64,000 bases of DNA from Vogesella indigofera (lineage in GTDB: Bacteria; Pseudomonadota; Gammaproteobacteria; Burkholderiales; Chromobacteriaceae): NCBI RefSeq assembly GCF_028548395.1, contig NZ_JAQQLA010000007.1:1-64000 (forward strand). Direction: 5' to 3'. Position 1 is the first letter of the stretch, and each line of letters starts with the position of its first letter. The position numbers and the translations under genes are program-made. The notes below the pieces were generated by a model. That model was given only the letters and a program-made list of their open reading frames with translations. It was not told the DNA's origin and ran no database searches. Shown piece after piece: positions 16,483 to 25,594 of the stretch.

Positions 16483-17394
16483 TTAGCGTGCCAGCAGGGA
16501 CTGGGCGACGCCGGCCAGTTTGCGCGCATACGCCGGATCGGTGGCGTAGCCGCCCTGCTGCAGCGCCACGGCAAAGCCCTGCGCGTTATCGCCCTGGTTC
16601 AGCGCGCGCTGGTAGCGGCTGCTGCCTTCCAGCAACTTGGCGTAATCGTCGAAGGCCGCTTGCAGGCTCGGATAGGAACGGAACGATTCCACCTGCTTGC
16701 GTGCCTTGCCGTCGACGTATTCGGTGGTCAGCGTCGCCACCGATTCACCGCGCCACGCGCCGCCGGCCTTGATGCCGAACAGGTTGTAGCTCTCGCGGCC
16801 ATCCGGATGACGGATGCTGCGGCTGCCCCAGCCGCTTTCCAGCGCGGCGTGACCGACCAGCAACTCCGGCGCCACGCCGAGGCGCTCGGCCGCCTGGCCG
16901 GCATGCGGCAACAGAGTGCTGACAAATGCCTGCCGCTCGCTCGGAATCGCCACCGGTGCCGGTGCCGGTGCCGCCGTGGCGGTGCCGGCAGCTTCCGTGT
17001 ACTGGCGGATGGCTTTCGCCGTCGCGGCGGGCAGCGCCGGCAAGGGCAGCATGCCGCTGCTGGCGGCCGGCGTCGCGGTCTTGTCTATCCGCGCTACACC
17101 CTCGATCTGGCGGGCCAGCATCTCAGCCAGCCCGGTACCGCCGCCCTGCACCATCGCGTTGACCATCTGCTGGTCGAGCATGCCGCGGTAGGTGCCCAGC
17201 TCCGAGGAATCCTCTTCGCCGTCAAAACCGTTGCTGCGCATCGACGCCATCATCTGGTTCAGCAGGATGGCCTCGAACTGGCTGGCGACCTGCCGGATCG
17301 CTTCCTTCGGATTGCTGCGCGCAAGGGAAGACAAACGTTCGGTCGCATTGGGATCGATCGCTAACTGATTGCTGGCATCGCGGGAAACTTGCAT
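16483..17394 (-). CDS. flgJ: Flagellar rod-cap muramidase FlgJ
   Basis: Dual-function periplasmic protein. Residues about 20-105 form the rod-cap domain (ASQFEAILLNQMMASMR), a linker rich in Ala/Pro spans about 105-150, and residues about 150-300 form a GH73 beta-N-acetylglucosaminidase that opens peptidoglycan for rod growth, with catalytic Glu in HAALESGWGSRSIR. The 303-aa length is normal for the two-domain proteobacterial form. The upstream gap to flgI is 115 nt and holds a terminator-like hairpin, so this gene may open a separately expressed flgJKL section. The ribosome site is weak. Confidence 0.94.
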   Translation of the reverse strand: MQVSRDASNQLAIDPNATERLSSLARSNPKEAIRQVASQFEAILLNQMMASMRSNGFDGEEDSSELGTYRGMLDQQMVNAMVQGGGTGLAEMLARQIEGVARIDKTATPAASSGMLPLPALPAATAKAIRQYTEAAGTATAAPAPAPVAIPSERQAFVSTLLPHAGQAAERLGVAPELLVGHAALESGWGSRSIRHPDGRESYNLFGIKAGGAWRGESVATLTTEYVDGKARKQVESFRSYPSLQAAFDDYAKLLEGSSRYQRALNQGDNAQGFAVALQQGGYATDPAYARKLAGVAQSLLAR

Positions 17395-17453
17395 GGCGGG
17401 AACGCTAAACAGACACAGACGCCGGATTTACAGCAAGAATCAGGCCAGCAAAA

Positions 17454-17481
17454 AAGGCGATGCCCGTCGGGACATCGCCTT
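17454..17481 (-). terminator. Terminator-like hairpin between flgI and flgJ
   Basis: On the minus strand AAGGCGATG (17481-17473) pairs with CATCGCCTT (17462-17454), with extra GGG/CCC pairing in the loop region and one bulged base, followed by TTTT. This is a convincing Rho-independent shape placed inside the flagellar operon. Confidence 0.75.
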
Positions 17482-17490
17482 GCCAGTGGC

Positions 17491-17505
17491 TTGCGGCCAA
17501 CCTTG
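17491..17505 (-). repeat. DUS-like motif, single copy
   Basis: TTGCGGCCAACCTTG on the plus strand, 5 nt past the flgI stop codon and just ahead of the intra-operon hairpin. Confidence 0.85.
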
Positions 17506-17509
17506 CCGC

Positions 17510-18607
17510 TCAGATGATCTGCAATTCCGCCTTCAGCGAGCCGGAGGCCTTCATCGCCTGCAGGATGGAGATCAGGTCCTGCGGTGTGGCGCCGACCGAA
17601 TTCAGGGCGCCCACCACCTCCGACAGCGAGGCACCGCCGGGAATGTTGACCACCTTGCTGCCGTCGGCGCTGACACTGACGTCGGCCTTGCGGGTGACGG
17701 CGGTCTGGCCGCCGCTCAGCGGTGGCGGCTGGCTCACTGTCGAGGTGCTGTTGACCGTCACCGACAGGTTGCCGTGGGCAATCGCGCAAGGGTCGATGCG
17801 CACCGCCTTGTTCATCACGATGGAGCCGGTGCGGGCATTGATGATCACCACGGGGGAAACTTCTGCCGCCTCGACGGCAATATTTTCCAGCCGCGACAGA
17901 AACTGGATCCGTGCATTGCTGTCCTGCGGCGCCCGCACCTCGATCTGGCGGCCATCCAGCGCACGCGCCGTCTGCCCACCCAGCTCGCGATTGATCGCCT
18001 GCACCACGCGGTTGGCGGTGGTGAAATCCGACTCCAGCAGCTGCAGCGCCACCATATCGCCCATGCCCAGCGAGGCCGGCAACTCGCGCTCGACCGTCGC
18101 CCCCGCCGGAATGCGACCAACGCTGAGGTGGTTGATCTGCGTCTTGCTGCCCCCGGCAGCGGCGCCGGCACCGCCGACTACCACATTACCCTGTGCCAGC
18201 GCGTAGATCTGGCCATCGATGCCTTTCAGCGGCGACAGCAGCAAGGTGCCGCCGCGCAGGCTCTTGGCGTCGCCGATCGACGACACCGTGATGTCCAGCG
18301 CCTGACCGCGCCGCGCGAACGGCGGCAGGGTCGCGGTCAGACTCACCGCGGCCACATTCTTCGGGTCGATCTTCATCCCCTGCGGGATCTGCACCCCGAG
18401 CTGGTTCAGCATATTACCCAGCGACTGGCCGGTGAACGGCGAGGCACTGGCCTTGTCGCCACTGCCGTCGAGGCCGACCACCAGGCCGTAACCGATCAGC
18501 GGGTTGGAGCGCACCCCGGCCACGCTGGCCAGTTCCTTGATCTTCTGGGCGGCAAACAGCGGGCTGGCCACCAGCGCCAGACAGACCACCACAACAAAAC
18601 GCGACAT
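17510..18607 (-). CDS. flgI: Flagellar P-ring protein FlgI
   Basis: Periplasmic P-ring subunit forming the bushing around the rod in the peptidoglycan layer. The 365-aa precursor starts with a Sec signal peptide (VVVVCLALVASPLFA), then IKELASVAGVRSNPLIGYGLVVGLDGSGD, the family signature, and ends in ATPQDLISILQAMKASGSLKAELQII. Ribosome site AAGGGATAAG, 10 nt after flgH. A single motif and a terminator-like hairpin follow. Confidence 0.96.
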   Translation of the reverse strand: MSRFVVVVCLALVASPLFAAQKIKELASVAGVRSNPLIGYGLVVGLDGSGDKASASPFTGQSLGNMLNQLGVQIPQGMKIDPKNVAAVSLTATLPPFARRGQALDITVSSIGDAKSLRGGTLLLSPLKGIDGQIYALAQGNVVVGGAGAAAGGSKTQINHLSVGRIPAGATVERELPASLGMGDMVALQLLESDFTTANRVVQAINRELGGQTARALDGRQIEVRAPQDSNARIQFLSRLENIAVEAAEVSPVVIINARTGSIVMNKAVRIDPCAIAHGNLSVTVNSTSTVSQPPPLSGGQTAVTRKADVSVSADGSKVVNIPGGASLSEVVGALNSVGATPQDLISILQAMKASGSLKAELQII

Positions 18608-18617
18608 CGCTTATCCC

Positions 18618-19307
18618 TTAAAACGGCAGCAGTGACAGGAAGATTTTCTGCAGCCAGCCGGTGTCATTATAAGCGCGGCTACGACCCTGGTTGATCTGCT
18701 CGATGCGGGCATCCGCCATCCGCGTCGATTCGACGTTGTTGCCCTGCTTGATGTCGCGTGGATTGATCACCCCGGACAGGCGGATAAACTCGTGCTCGCC
18801 GTTGATCTTCATCTGCTTCTCGCCGCTGACCAGCAGATTGCCGTTCGGGTAGACGTCGATCACGGTCACGGTGATGGAGGCATTGAAGGAGCTGCTGTTG
18901 GTATTGCTGCTGGAACCGCTCTCGCTGGCGCTGCCACTGCCGTTCAGGCTGGCACCGCCCAGTTTCTTCTCAATGGCGCCGGGGAAGAACGGCAGCGACA
19001 CGCCGGCATTGATGCCGCCGTTGATCGATGAGTCGCGTTCGCCCTCGGTCTCTTCCTTGCTGCTGGAGCGGTTGTTCTCGCGGATGGTGACGGTGAGGAT
19101 GTCGCCGACACGCACCGGCACCTTGTCCTCGAACAGCGGCTGGTAGCTGGCGGCCTGGAAGATGGAGCCGTCGGCCGGCAGCTGCGCCGGCTGCGGCTGC
19201 GGCCGCACCGCCATCGGCTGATGCGTGATCGGTGCCGTCTGTACCGCGCAGGCGGCCAGCAGCAGCGCCGAGCACAGCGGCAACACGAGATTCAGCAGGC
19301 GCTTCAT
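18618..19307 (-). CDS. flgH: Flagellar L-ring lipoprotein FlgH
   Basis: Outer-membrane L-ring subunit. The 229-aa precursor has a lipoprotein signal with lipobox LLAACA (lipidated Cys near 20), an extended linker, then VGDILTVTIRENNRSSSKEETEG and the C-terminal ring segment GVINPRDIKQGNNVESTRMADARIE; it terminates shortly after WLQKIFLSLLPF, as in the family. Ribosome site AAGGAG. Confidence 0.96.
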   Translation of the reverse strand: MKRLLNLVLPLCSALLLAACAVQTAPITHQPMAVRPQPQPAQLPADGSIFQAASYQPLFEDKVPVRVGDILTVTIRENNRSSSKEETEGERDSSINGGINAGVSLPFFPGAIEKKLGGASLNGSGSASESGSSSNTNSSSFNASITVTVIDVYPNGNLLVSGEKQMKINGEHEFIRLSGVINPRDIKQGNNVESTRMADARIEQINQGRSRAYNDTGWLQKIFLSLLPF

Positions 19308-19324
19308 GGGCTACTCCTTAGACT

Positions 19325-20107
19325 TTAGAGCTGGGTCAGCTTCTGCAGCATTTCGTCGGCGGTCTTGATCGCGCGCGAGTTGATCTCGTAGGCGCGCTGC
19401 GCGGTGATCATGTTGATCAGTTCTTCGGTCACGTTGACGTTGGAACCCTCGACATAGCCCTGCGAAATGGTGCCGCGGCCATCGAGGCCGGGCTGGCCTT
19501 CGATCGGGTCGCCGGACGCGCCGGTCGCCAGATACAGGTTGCCGCCGATGCTTTCCAGCCCTTGCGGGTTGATGAAGGTGGCGGTGTTGATCTGGAACGA
19601 GCCGGTGGCGGTCGTCGCCCCGGCATCGAAATACTCCAGCAGGCCTTCCGGCGACAGTGTGATCTTGGTGGCGGTCGCCGGAATGGTGATCGCCGGATCC
19701 AGTGCGAGGCCGGCGGCATTGACCACCAGGCCCTCATTGTTGCGCTTGAACTCGCCGTTGCGGGTGTAGGCGATGGTGCCGTCGGTCTGCTGGATGCGGA
19801 AGAAACCGTCGCCGGCGATCGCCATGTCCAGCGACTGCTCGGTGCGGATCATCTCGCCCTGGGTGTGCACCCGCGCGGTGGCCACCGGTGCGGCACCGGT
19901 GCCGGCGTGCAGGCCGGTCGGCAGCACGTTGCCGTTCGACAGCTGGGCGCCGGGCTGGCGCAAGGTCTGGTAGTACAGGTCTTCAAAAATGGCGTTGGAG
20001 CGCTTGAAGCCCTTGGTATTCACGTTGGCGAGGTTGTTGGACACCACGTCCAGCTTGAACTGGCTGGCATCCATACCGGTCTTGGCCACATACAAGGCAC
20101 GAATCAT
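19325..20107 (-). CDS. flgG: Flagellar distal rod protein FlgG
   Basis: Distal rod subunit. At 260 aa it has the expected length, with N-terminal GMDASQFKLDVVSNNLANVNTKG-type rod motif (residues about 11-33), a central DGFFRIQQTDGTIAYTRNG block, and C-terminal GYVEGSNVNVTEELINMI plus the TAQRAYEINSRAIKTADEML coil. It lies 24 nt after flgF in the standard order. Confidence 0.96.
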   Translation of the reverse strand: MIRALYVAKTGMDASQFKLDVVSNNLANVNTKGFKRSNAIFEDLYYQTLRQPGAQLSNGNVLPTGLHAGTGAAPVATARVHTQGEMIRTEQSLDMAIAGDGFFRIQQTDGTIAYTRNGEFKRNNEGLVVNAAGLALDPAITIPATATKITLSPEGLLEYFDAGATTATGSFQINTATFINPQGLESIGGNLYLATGASGDPIEGQPGLDGRGTISQGYVEGSNVNVTEELINMITAQRAYEINSRAIKTADEMLQKLTQL

Positions 20108-20131
20108 GTTGTTATCCTGTTATTGCTTCGT

Positions 20132-20875
20132 TTAGCCGGTAATCGACAGCAATTCTGTCGCCTGGCGGGCATTCTGCTCCGCCGTTTGCATCAGCTTGAT
20201 ATTGAGATCGTAATGGCGGGAGTGGCTGATCATCTGCACCAGGCTCTCGACCGCATTGACGTTGCTGGCTTCCAGGAAGCCGCTCTTCAGTTGCACGTTG
20301 GCCGCAGCCGGCGCGTCCTGGCCATCGTGCTGACGGAACAGGCCGTCATCGCCCTTGTACACCGCCCGCTCCGCCGGATTGACCAGCTTGATGCGGCCCA
20401 GCACCTGCACGGTACGGTCGGCGCCGACACTGGCCGAGGCCGATACCGTGCCGTCGATGCCGAGGGTGATGCGCGAGCCCGGCGGTACCACGATCTGGCC
20501 GCCCTCACCCTGGATTGCCAGCCCGGAACGGGTGCGCATCACACCTTCGGTGTCGACGATGTAGCCGCCGTCGCGGGTGTAGGCCTCGCCACCACCCGGT
20601 GCCTGCACCGCAAAAAAGCCCGGCGTTGCCAGCGCGAAATCGCTTTCGTTGCCTGTCAGCTGCAGCGAGCCCTGGCTCATGTCGTGACCGACGGTATTGT
20701 CGACCTGGTAGGTGCGCGTCGGCGCGCCGTCGCCGACCACGCGCAGCGCCCGGAAAGACGCCAGATCGGCCTTGAAGCCGTTGGTATGGACGTTGGCAAG
20801 ATTGTTGGAAGTGGTCGCCTGTTGCCATGCGACGTGCTTCGCACCATTCATTGCCAGATACAGCACCTTATCCAT
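20132..20875 (-). CDS. flgF: Flagellar proximal rod protein FlgF
   Basis: Proximal rod subunit, 247 aa. N-terminal region MDKVLYLAMNGAKHVAWQQA followed by TTSNNLANVHTNGFKADLA; central FFAVQAPGGGEAYTRDGGY; C-terminal SGFLEASNVNAVESLVQMI and SRHYDLNIKLMQTAEQN. The N terminus without the usual MDR differs slightly from enteric FlgF. A motif copy at 20297-20306 encodes Ala-Ala-Asn in frame on the minus strand. Ribosome site GGAG. Confidence 0.95.
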   Translation of the reverse strand: MDKVLYLAMNGAKHVAWQQATTSNNLANVHTNGFKADLASFRALRVVGDGAPTRTYQVDNTVGHDMSQGSLQLTGNESDFALATPGFFAVQAPGGGEAYTRDGGYIVDTEGVMRTRSGLAIQGEGGQIVVPPGSRITLGIDGTVSASASVGADRTVQVLGRIKLVNPAERAVYKGDDGLFRQHDGQDAPAAANVQLKSGFLEASNVNAVESLVQMISHSRHYDLNIKLMQTAEQNARQATELLSITG

Positions 20876-20911
20876 GAATCCGTCTCTCCGCGCTTAGCGT
20901 GTCAACCCGCA

Positions 20912-22222
20912 TTAACGCAGGTTGAGCAGGGTCTGCATGATAGTGTCTTGGGTCTTGATGGTCTGCGCGTTGGCCTGATAGTAGCGCTGCGCAATGATCA
21001 TATTCACCAGCTCGGCGGTGGTATCGACGTTGGATTCCTCCAGCGCCGACGGCTTGATGTAGCCCATGCCGCCGGAGTTGGGGTCGGCCATGCTGCGGGC
21101 ACCGGCGTCGCTGCTGTACAGCCAGCGGTTGTTGCCGTTAGGCACCAGACCCTGGATGTTGGAGAAGTTGTACAGCGTGATCTGGCCGATCGGCTCGGTC
21201 ACGCCGTTGGTGTAGTTGGCGTAGATCACGCCGGCGGAGTCGGCACCGATACCGGTGAACTTGCCGGCCGGATAGCCGCCGGCCACCTGGCGGGAGACGC
21301 TGTAATCGCCGCTGTACTGGGTGCTGTTGGTGAAGTCGATATCGAATGCCGGGTGGGCACTGGCGGCACTGGTATCGGCAGCGATGGTGATGATGTTGTC
21401 CGACCACGCGGTCAGCTGACCCGACTGGTCAAACTTGACCTGGGTCGGCGCGCCCGCCACCAGGGTGCCGTCTACCGAGTGGTACACGTCCCAGTTGTTC
21501 ACGTCCAGCGTCGATGGCGGCACGGTAGCCGGCACCACCGGATCGACGGTCGAGGCGCGGCGGGCAAAGTACACCGACACGGTATGCACGTTGCCGTAGT
21601 TGTCGTAGAACTTGGCACCGCTGGTATAGGAATAGGTGGACGCGTCCAGCGGGTCAAACGGCTTGACCGCCGGGTCGATCACCGCGCCACCACCGTTCAG
21701 GTTGAAGCTCCAGTCGATACCGCGCTCGCCGGGAGCACCGGTCGCCTTGGCGATGCCGCTGTTGATGGTGGACACCTGCAGCGGCTGTTCGGCACCGGTC
21801 TTCACGCCGTTGACCATCTGGTAGCCGTTCAGGTAGTAGCCGTTGTTGACGATGTAGCCTTCCTTGTCCAGCTTGAATTCGCCGTTGCGGGAAAACGCCT
21901 CGATGCCACCGTTGCCGGTGTTCTCGCTGGTCAGCCGGTAAAAGCCGTTACCGGAAATCGCCATGTCCAGCGGGTTGTTGGTGGTGGTGATGTTGCCCTG
22001 CTGGAACTGCTGCGACACCGCCAGCACCTGCACCCCGACGCCGGCCTGGGTATTGGTACCCGCCTGGGTCGAGGCCGAGGCCAGCGAACGGGCGTACAGA
22101 TCGCCAAACTCGACGCGCGAGCCCTTGAAACCGATGGTGCTGCCGTTGGCAATATTGTTGCCAATCACGTCCAACTGCTTGGACGCCGCGCTCAGACCAC
22201 TCAAACCTTGCTGGAAACCCAT
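20912..22222 (-). CDS. flgE: Flagellar hook protein FlgE
   Basis: Hook subunit, 436 aa. N-terminal D0 region GFQQGLSGLSAASKQLDVIG then NNIANGSTIGFKGSRVEFGD; variable surface domains in the middle with many Gly/Ser/Thr; C-terminal GYIKPSALEESNVDTTAELV and MIIAQRYYQANAQTIKTQD coil. Strong ribosome site (GGGGGAT). Gap to flgD is 32 nt. Confidence 0.96.
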   Translation of the reverse strand: MGFQQGLSGLSAASKQLDVIGNNIANGSTIGFKGSRVEFGDLYARSLASASTQAGTNTQAGVGVQVLAVSQQFQQGNITTTNNPLDMAISGNGFYRLTSENTGNGGIEAFSRNGEFKLDKEGYIVNNGYYLNGYQMVNGVKTGAEQPLQVSTINSGIAKATGAPGERGIDWSFNLNGGGAVIDPAVKPFDPLDASTYSYTSGAKFYDNYGNVHTVSVYFARRASTVDPVVPATVPPSTLDVNNWDVYHSVDGTLVAGAPTQVKFDQSGQLTAWSDNIITIAADTSAASAHPAFDIDFTNSTQYSGDYSVSRQVAGGYPAGKFTGIGADSAGVIYANYTNGVTEPIGQITLYNFSNIQGLVPNGNNRWLYSSDAGARSMADPNSGGMGYIKPSALEESNVDTTAELVNMIIAQRYYQANAQTIKTQDTIMQTLLNLR

Positions 22223-22254
22223 GTTCTATCCCCCGAATGCTTAACCGGAATGTC

Positions 22255-22926
22255 TTAGATAAGTTGCGTCACGTCGCTCATCGACATCCGCTTGCCGTTT
22301 TCCAGCACCAATGATGAAACACCCTTGTCGATCGCCACACTGCTGATCTTGATCGGATTCAGGATCTTGGCATCCACCGCCACCGAGCCGTTCACCGCCT
22401 TGATCGAGATCGAATACTGGCCGTCCGGCTGTTGCACGCCGGCCGCGTTCTTGCCGTCCCAGCCGACCGTCAGCTGGCCGGCAGTCTGTGCGCCAAGCTT
22501 GATCTCGCTGACCACCACGCCGGCAGAGTTCTTGATGGTGACCACCGCGTCGCTGGCCGACTGCGGAAAGTCCACCACTGCCTTGGCCGCGCCGCCGTTG
22601 AGGCTGACTTCGTTACCGGGGATCAGCGCGTAGCGGCCGATCATCAGCGTCGCCAGCAGCGACTGGCTGGCGGACTGGTTGTCCGACAGCGCCTTGATCG
22701 AGGCGTTGACGCTTTCCAGGCCGCTGACGGTACTGATCTGCGCCATCTGGCTGGTCATCTGCGCGTTGTCCATCGGGTTCGACGGATCCTGGGTCTTCAG
22801 CTGCGTGGTCAGCAGCTTCAGGAAGCGGTTCTGGATGTCTTCGGCGTTACTGGCCGCCTTGTTGCTGGCGACGTTGAACGACTCATAGTCGATGCCGGTG
22901 GCGGTGGCGCTGTTTACGGTTGCCAT
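22255..22926 (-). CDS. flgD: Flagellar hook-cap assembly protein FlgD
   Basis: Hook scaffolding (cap) protein needed for FlgE polymerisation. At 223 aa it carries the N-terminal export/cap region with FLKLLTTQLKTQDPSNPMDN and AQMTSQMAQISTVSGLESVN, followed by the FLG-Ig/tudor-like domain (GWDGKNAAGVQQPDGQYSIS). Ribosome site AGAGG. Confidence 0.95.
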   Translation of the reverse strand: MATVNSATATGIDYESFNVASNKAASNAEDIQNRFLKLLTTQLKTQDPSNPMDNAQMTSQMAQISTVSGLESVNASIKALSDNQSASQSLLATLMIGRYALIPGNEVSLNGGAAKAVVDFPQSASDAVVTIKNSAGVVVSEIKLGAQTAGQLTVGWDGKNAAGVQQPDGQYSISIKAVNGSVAVDAKILNPIKISSVAIDKGVSSLVLENGKRMSMSDVTQLI

Positions 22927-22942
22927 GCGAGACCTCTAACGG

Positions 22943-23353
22943 TTACTGGCCAAGCTGCAAGGTTTTTTGCAGCAAGGTCTTTGCGGTATTCATTACTTCG
23001 ACGCTGGTCTGGTAGGAGCGCGAAGCGGAAATCATGTCGGCCATTTCTTCCACCGGGTTGACGTTGGGCATCTTGATGTAGCCACGCTCGTCGGCCAGCG
23101 GATGGCCCGGTTCGTACTTGAGGCGGAACGGCGAGGTGTCCTCGACGATCGAGGTCACCCGCACCCCGGCCACCTGCGGCATGTCGGCGGTCACCGGCGT
23201 GGCGGTGAACACCGCGTGGCGGCCGCGGAACGGCTCGCCGGTGGAGCTGGTGGCGCTCTCCGCGTTGGCGATATTGCTGGCCACCAGGTTCAGACGCATC
23301 GACTGCGCCGTCAGCGCCGAGCCGGCAATATTGAAGACATTAGACAGCGACAT
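22943..23353 (-). CDS. flgC: Flagellar proximal rod protein FlgC
   Basis: Proximal rod subunit, 136 aa. N-terminal [20 protein letters not shown] then [21 protein letters not shown]-terminal [20 protein letters not shown] coil. Its start lies 2 nt downstream of the flgB stop and its ribosome site (AAGGGTGG) lies within the end of flgB, indicating coupling. Confidence 0.96.
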   Translation of the reverse strand: MSLSNVFNIAGSALTAQSMRLNLVASNIANAESATSSTGEPFRGRHAVFTATPVTADMPQVAGVRVTSIVEDTSPFRLKYEPGHPLADERGYIKMPNVNPVEEMADMISASRSYQTSVEVMNTAKTLLQKTLQLGQ

Positions 23354-23355
23354 GC

Positions 23356-23766
23356 TTATTGCCCACCCTTGATTGCGTCCATCAGCCCGCTGATTCTCCG
23401 GTTAAGGAAGGTCAGCGTGGACTGGTATTTCATCGCGTTATCGGTAAACGCGGCGCGCTCGACGTCCATGTCGACGGTGTTGCCGTCGAGGCTGGGCTGT
23501 ACCGCGCTGCGATACTGCAGACCGCCTTCATCGACGCTGGCGTGGCCCTGGGCCGCCAGATGGCGCTCGTTGCTGGTCGCCAGCGCCAGCCCGCTTTGCG
23601 ATGCGCGCAGCTGGCCTTGCAACGCCTTGCCAAAATCGAAATCCACCGCCTTATAGCCTGGCGTGTCCGCATTGGCGATATTGCTGGCAATCACTTCCAC
23701 CTTCTTGGCGCGCAGGCCAAGCGATTGCTGGAAGAAATTGAGGTGGTCGGAAATCTTGTCGAGCAT
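23356..23766 (-). CDS. flgB: Flagellar proximal rod protein FlgB
   Basis: First gene of the rod/hook operon; proximal rod subunit, 136 aa. Contains [20 protein letters not shown] followed by [14 protein letters not shown], and the C-terminal [20 protein letters not shown]. Ribosome site is weak (GGATGA). A sigma-54 promoter lies about 30 nt upstream. Confidence 0.96.
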   Translation of the reverse strand: MLDKISDHLNFFQQSLGLRAKKVEVIASNIANADTPGYKAVDFDFGKALQGQLRASQSGLALATSNERHLAAQGHASVDEGGLQYRSAVQPSLDGNTVDMDVERAAFTDNAMKYQSTLTFLNRRISGLMDAIKGGQ

Positions 23767-23794
23767 GATCGGTCATCCGTTAAGTTGGCATCCT

Positions 23795-23814
23795 CAAAGC
23801 ATGAACTGTGCCAA
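23795..23814 (-). promoter_or_regulatory. Sigma-54 promoter of the flgB operon
   Basis: On the minus strand TTGGCACAGTTCATGCTTTG contains GG and GC exactly 10 nt apart (GG at 23812-23811, GC at 23800-23799), fitting the sigma-54 -24/-12 consensus TGGCAC-N5-TTGCT with ATGCT at the -12 side. Spacing to the flgB start is about 30 nt. It indicates RpoN plus a FlrC/FleQ-like activator rather than the enteric FlhDC scheme. Activator sites were not identified. Confidence 0.75.
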
Positions 23815-23929
23815 TCAAAAAACGGCCGGCCAGCGCTCAAGTTTTGCCGGAGACGGCCGAAAACCCCTGCCCGGCGCCGTATCCGCCGCCGGCAAGGCGG
23901 CAAGATTTGCCGCCGCGCGCCGGAAACGG

Positions 23930-23955
23930 CAACGCCACCGGCAAGGGTGGCGTTG
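23930..23955. terminator. Hairpin downstream of the OsmC-like gene
   Basis: CAACGCCACC (23930-23939), 6-nt loop, GGTGGCGTTG (23946-23955): a 10-bp stem about 45 nt past the OsmC-like stop. No T-tract, so it may be a Rho-dependent or processing stem. The surrounding 23820-23930 is GC-rich with further short inverted repeats. Confidence 0.4.
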
Positions 23956-23968
23956 GGAACGGCAATGG

Positions 23969-23986
23969 CGGCCAACGTTGGCCGCA
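23969..23986. repeat. Abutting DUS-like pair (18-bp perfect palindrome)
   Basis: GCGGCCAACGTTGGCCGC is a perfect palindrome formed when two CGTT-type motifs share their 5' ends. The right-hand motif is full length (GTTGGCCGCA at 23977-23986); the left one ends CGCC instead of CGCA. It lies 12 nt after the end of the OsmC-like gene. Confidence 0.8.
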
Positions 23987-23997
23987 AGGTAGCGCGC

Positions 23998-24417
23998 TTA
24001 GTCGTCGCTGCGGATCTCGAAATCGTGAGTGATGTCGGCGGTCTTGCCGAGCATGATCGAGGCCGAGCAGTACTTCTCCGCCGACAGCTTGATGGCGCGC
24101 TCCACCACGTCCGCCTTCAGCTCGCGCCCCACCACCACGAAGTGGAAGTGGATCTTGGTAAACACCTTCGGATCGGTGTCGGCGCGCTCGGCGTCCATCT
24201 CCACCCAGCAGTCGCGCACGTCCTGGCGCGACTTCTTCAGGATGTTCAGCACGTCATAGCTGGTGCAGCCGGCGGTGCCCAGCAGCAGCAGTTCCATCGG
24301 CCGCGGGCCGAGGTTGCGGCCGCCGCCTTCCGGCGCGCCGTCCATCACCACCGCATGGCCGCTGCCGGTTTCGCCCATGAAACACACGCCGTCCACCCAC
24401 TTCAGTCTTGCTTTCAT
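23998..24417 (-). CDS. OsmC/YhfA-family protein
   Basis: OsmC-fold protein of the YhfA branch; family members are thiol-dependent peroxidases or proteins of unclear role. At 139 aa it has the two conserved cysteines of the fold ([20 protein letters not shown] near residue 51 and [16 protein letters not shown] near 118) and the RPMELLLLG helix. Strong ribosome site (GGGGAAGG). Transcribed divergently from tsaD. Substrate unknown. Confidence 0.85.
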   Translation of the reverse strand: MKARLKWVDGVCFMGETGSGHAVVMDGAPEGGGRNLGPRPMELLLLGTAGCTSYDVLNILKKSRQDVRDCWVEMDAERADTDPKVFTKIHFHFVVVGRELKADVVERAIKLSAEKYCSASIMLGKTADITHDFEIRSDD

Positions 24418-24462
24418 CTTGCCTTCCCCTTGGATTCAGACCGCAAGCGTATCACTGCCGAT

Positions 24463-24491
24463 TTGGGCGAACAAAGAATCACCGGTAAAAT
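24463..24491 (+). promoter_or_regulatory. Probable sigma-70 promoter of tsaD
   Basis: TTGGGC (24463-24468) and TAAAAT (24486-24491) with a 17-bp spacer, about 30 nt upstream of the tsaD start. Confidence 0.6.
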
Positions 24492-24522
24492 GGAAAGATT
24501 GTTTAGTTTTGAAGCCACTCAC

Positions 24523-25548
24523 ATGCTCGTATTGGGAATTGAATCGTCTTGCGACGAAACCGGCGTCGCGCTGTACGACACCGAACGCGGCCTGATCGCC
24601 GACCAGCTGCACTCGCAGATGGCGATGCACGCCGAATACGGCGGCGTGGTGCCGGAGCTGGCCAGCCGCGACCACATCCGCCGCGTCACGCCGCTGACCC
24701 GCGCCTGCCTCGCCGAAGCCGGCAAGACGCTACAGGACATCGACGCCATCGCCTACACCGAAGGCCCGGGCCTCGGCGGTGCGCTGCTGGTCGGCGCCAG
24801 CTTCGCCAATGCGCTGGCGGTGGGGCTGAACATCCCGGTGATCAGCGTGCACCACCTCGAAGGCCACCTGCTGTCGCCGCTGCTGGCCGAGCCGCGGCCG
24901 GAATTCCCGTTCCTCGCGCTGCTGGTCTCCGGCGGCCACACCCAGATCATGGCGGTGCGCGGCGTCGGCGATTACGAGATCCTCGGCGAGACCGTGGACG
25001 ACGCCGCCGGCGAAGCCTTCGACAAGACCGCCAAGCTGCTCGGCCTGCCCTATCCCGGCGGCCCGCTGCTGTCGAAACTGGCGGAAGAAGGCGACCCGGA
25101 ACGCTTCACCCTGCCGCGCCCGATGCTGCACAGCGACAACCTGGACATGAGCTTCTCCGGCCTGAAAACCGCGGTGCTGATGCTGAAGAAGCAGGTCGAG
25201 GCCGAATACGGCAGTATCGATGAACAAACCCGCAAGGACATCTGCCGCGCCTTCCAGGAAGCCATCGTCGACGTGCTGGTCAGCAAGTGCATGAAGGCGC
25301 TGAAACGGTACGGCCTGGAGCGCATCGTGGTCGCCGGCGGCGTTGGCGCCAACAAGCAGCTGCGCGCGGCGCTGGATGCCGCCGCCGCCAAACGCCGCTT
25401 CGGCGTGTTCTACCCGCCGCTGAAGCTGTGCACCGACAACGGCGCGATGATCGCCTTCGCCGGCGCCATGCGCCTGCAGTACGCGCGCACCGCCGGCAGC
25501 TTTACCGTGAAGCCGCGCTGGGACCTATCCACCCTGCCCAAGGCCTGA
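24523..25548 (+). CDS. tsaD: tRNA N6-threonylcarbamoyladenosine synthase subunit TsaD
   Basis: Catalytic subunit of the complex that places t6A at position 37 of ANN-decoding tRNAs. The 341-aa product (E. coli 337) has the ASKHA motifs: [19 protein letters not shown] at the start, metal-binding [16 protein letters not shown] and [13 protein letters not shown] (His ligands), [10 protein letters not shown], and the late Asp in [15 protein letters not shown] much longer upstream frame exists but lacks homologous content, so the ATG at 24523 is used; its ribosome site is weak. rpsU, a frequent neighbour elsewhere, is not seen here. Confidence 0.96.
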   Translation: MLVLGIESSCDETGVALYDTERGLIADQLHSQMAMHAEYGGVVPELASRDHIRRVTPLTRACLAEAGKTLQDIDAIAYTEGPGLGGALLVGASFANALAVGLNIPVISVHHLEGHLLSPLLAEPRPEFPFLALLVSGGHTQIMAVRGVGDYEILGETVDDAAGEAFDKTAKLLGLPYPGGPLLSKLAEEGDPERFTLPRPMLHSDNLDMSFSGLKTAVLMLKKQVEAEYGSIDEQTRKDICRAFQEAIVDVLVSKCMKALKRYGLERIVVAGGVGANKQLRAALDAAAAKRRFGVFYPPLKLCTDNGAMIAFAGAMRLQYARTAGSFTVKPRWDLSTLPKA

Positions 25549-25594
25549 CCCTCACCCGCCGGCCGCCACCAGGCGGCCGCCCTACCGAATCGCT

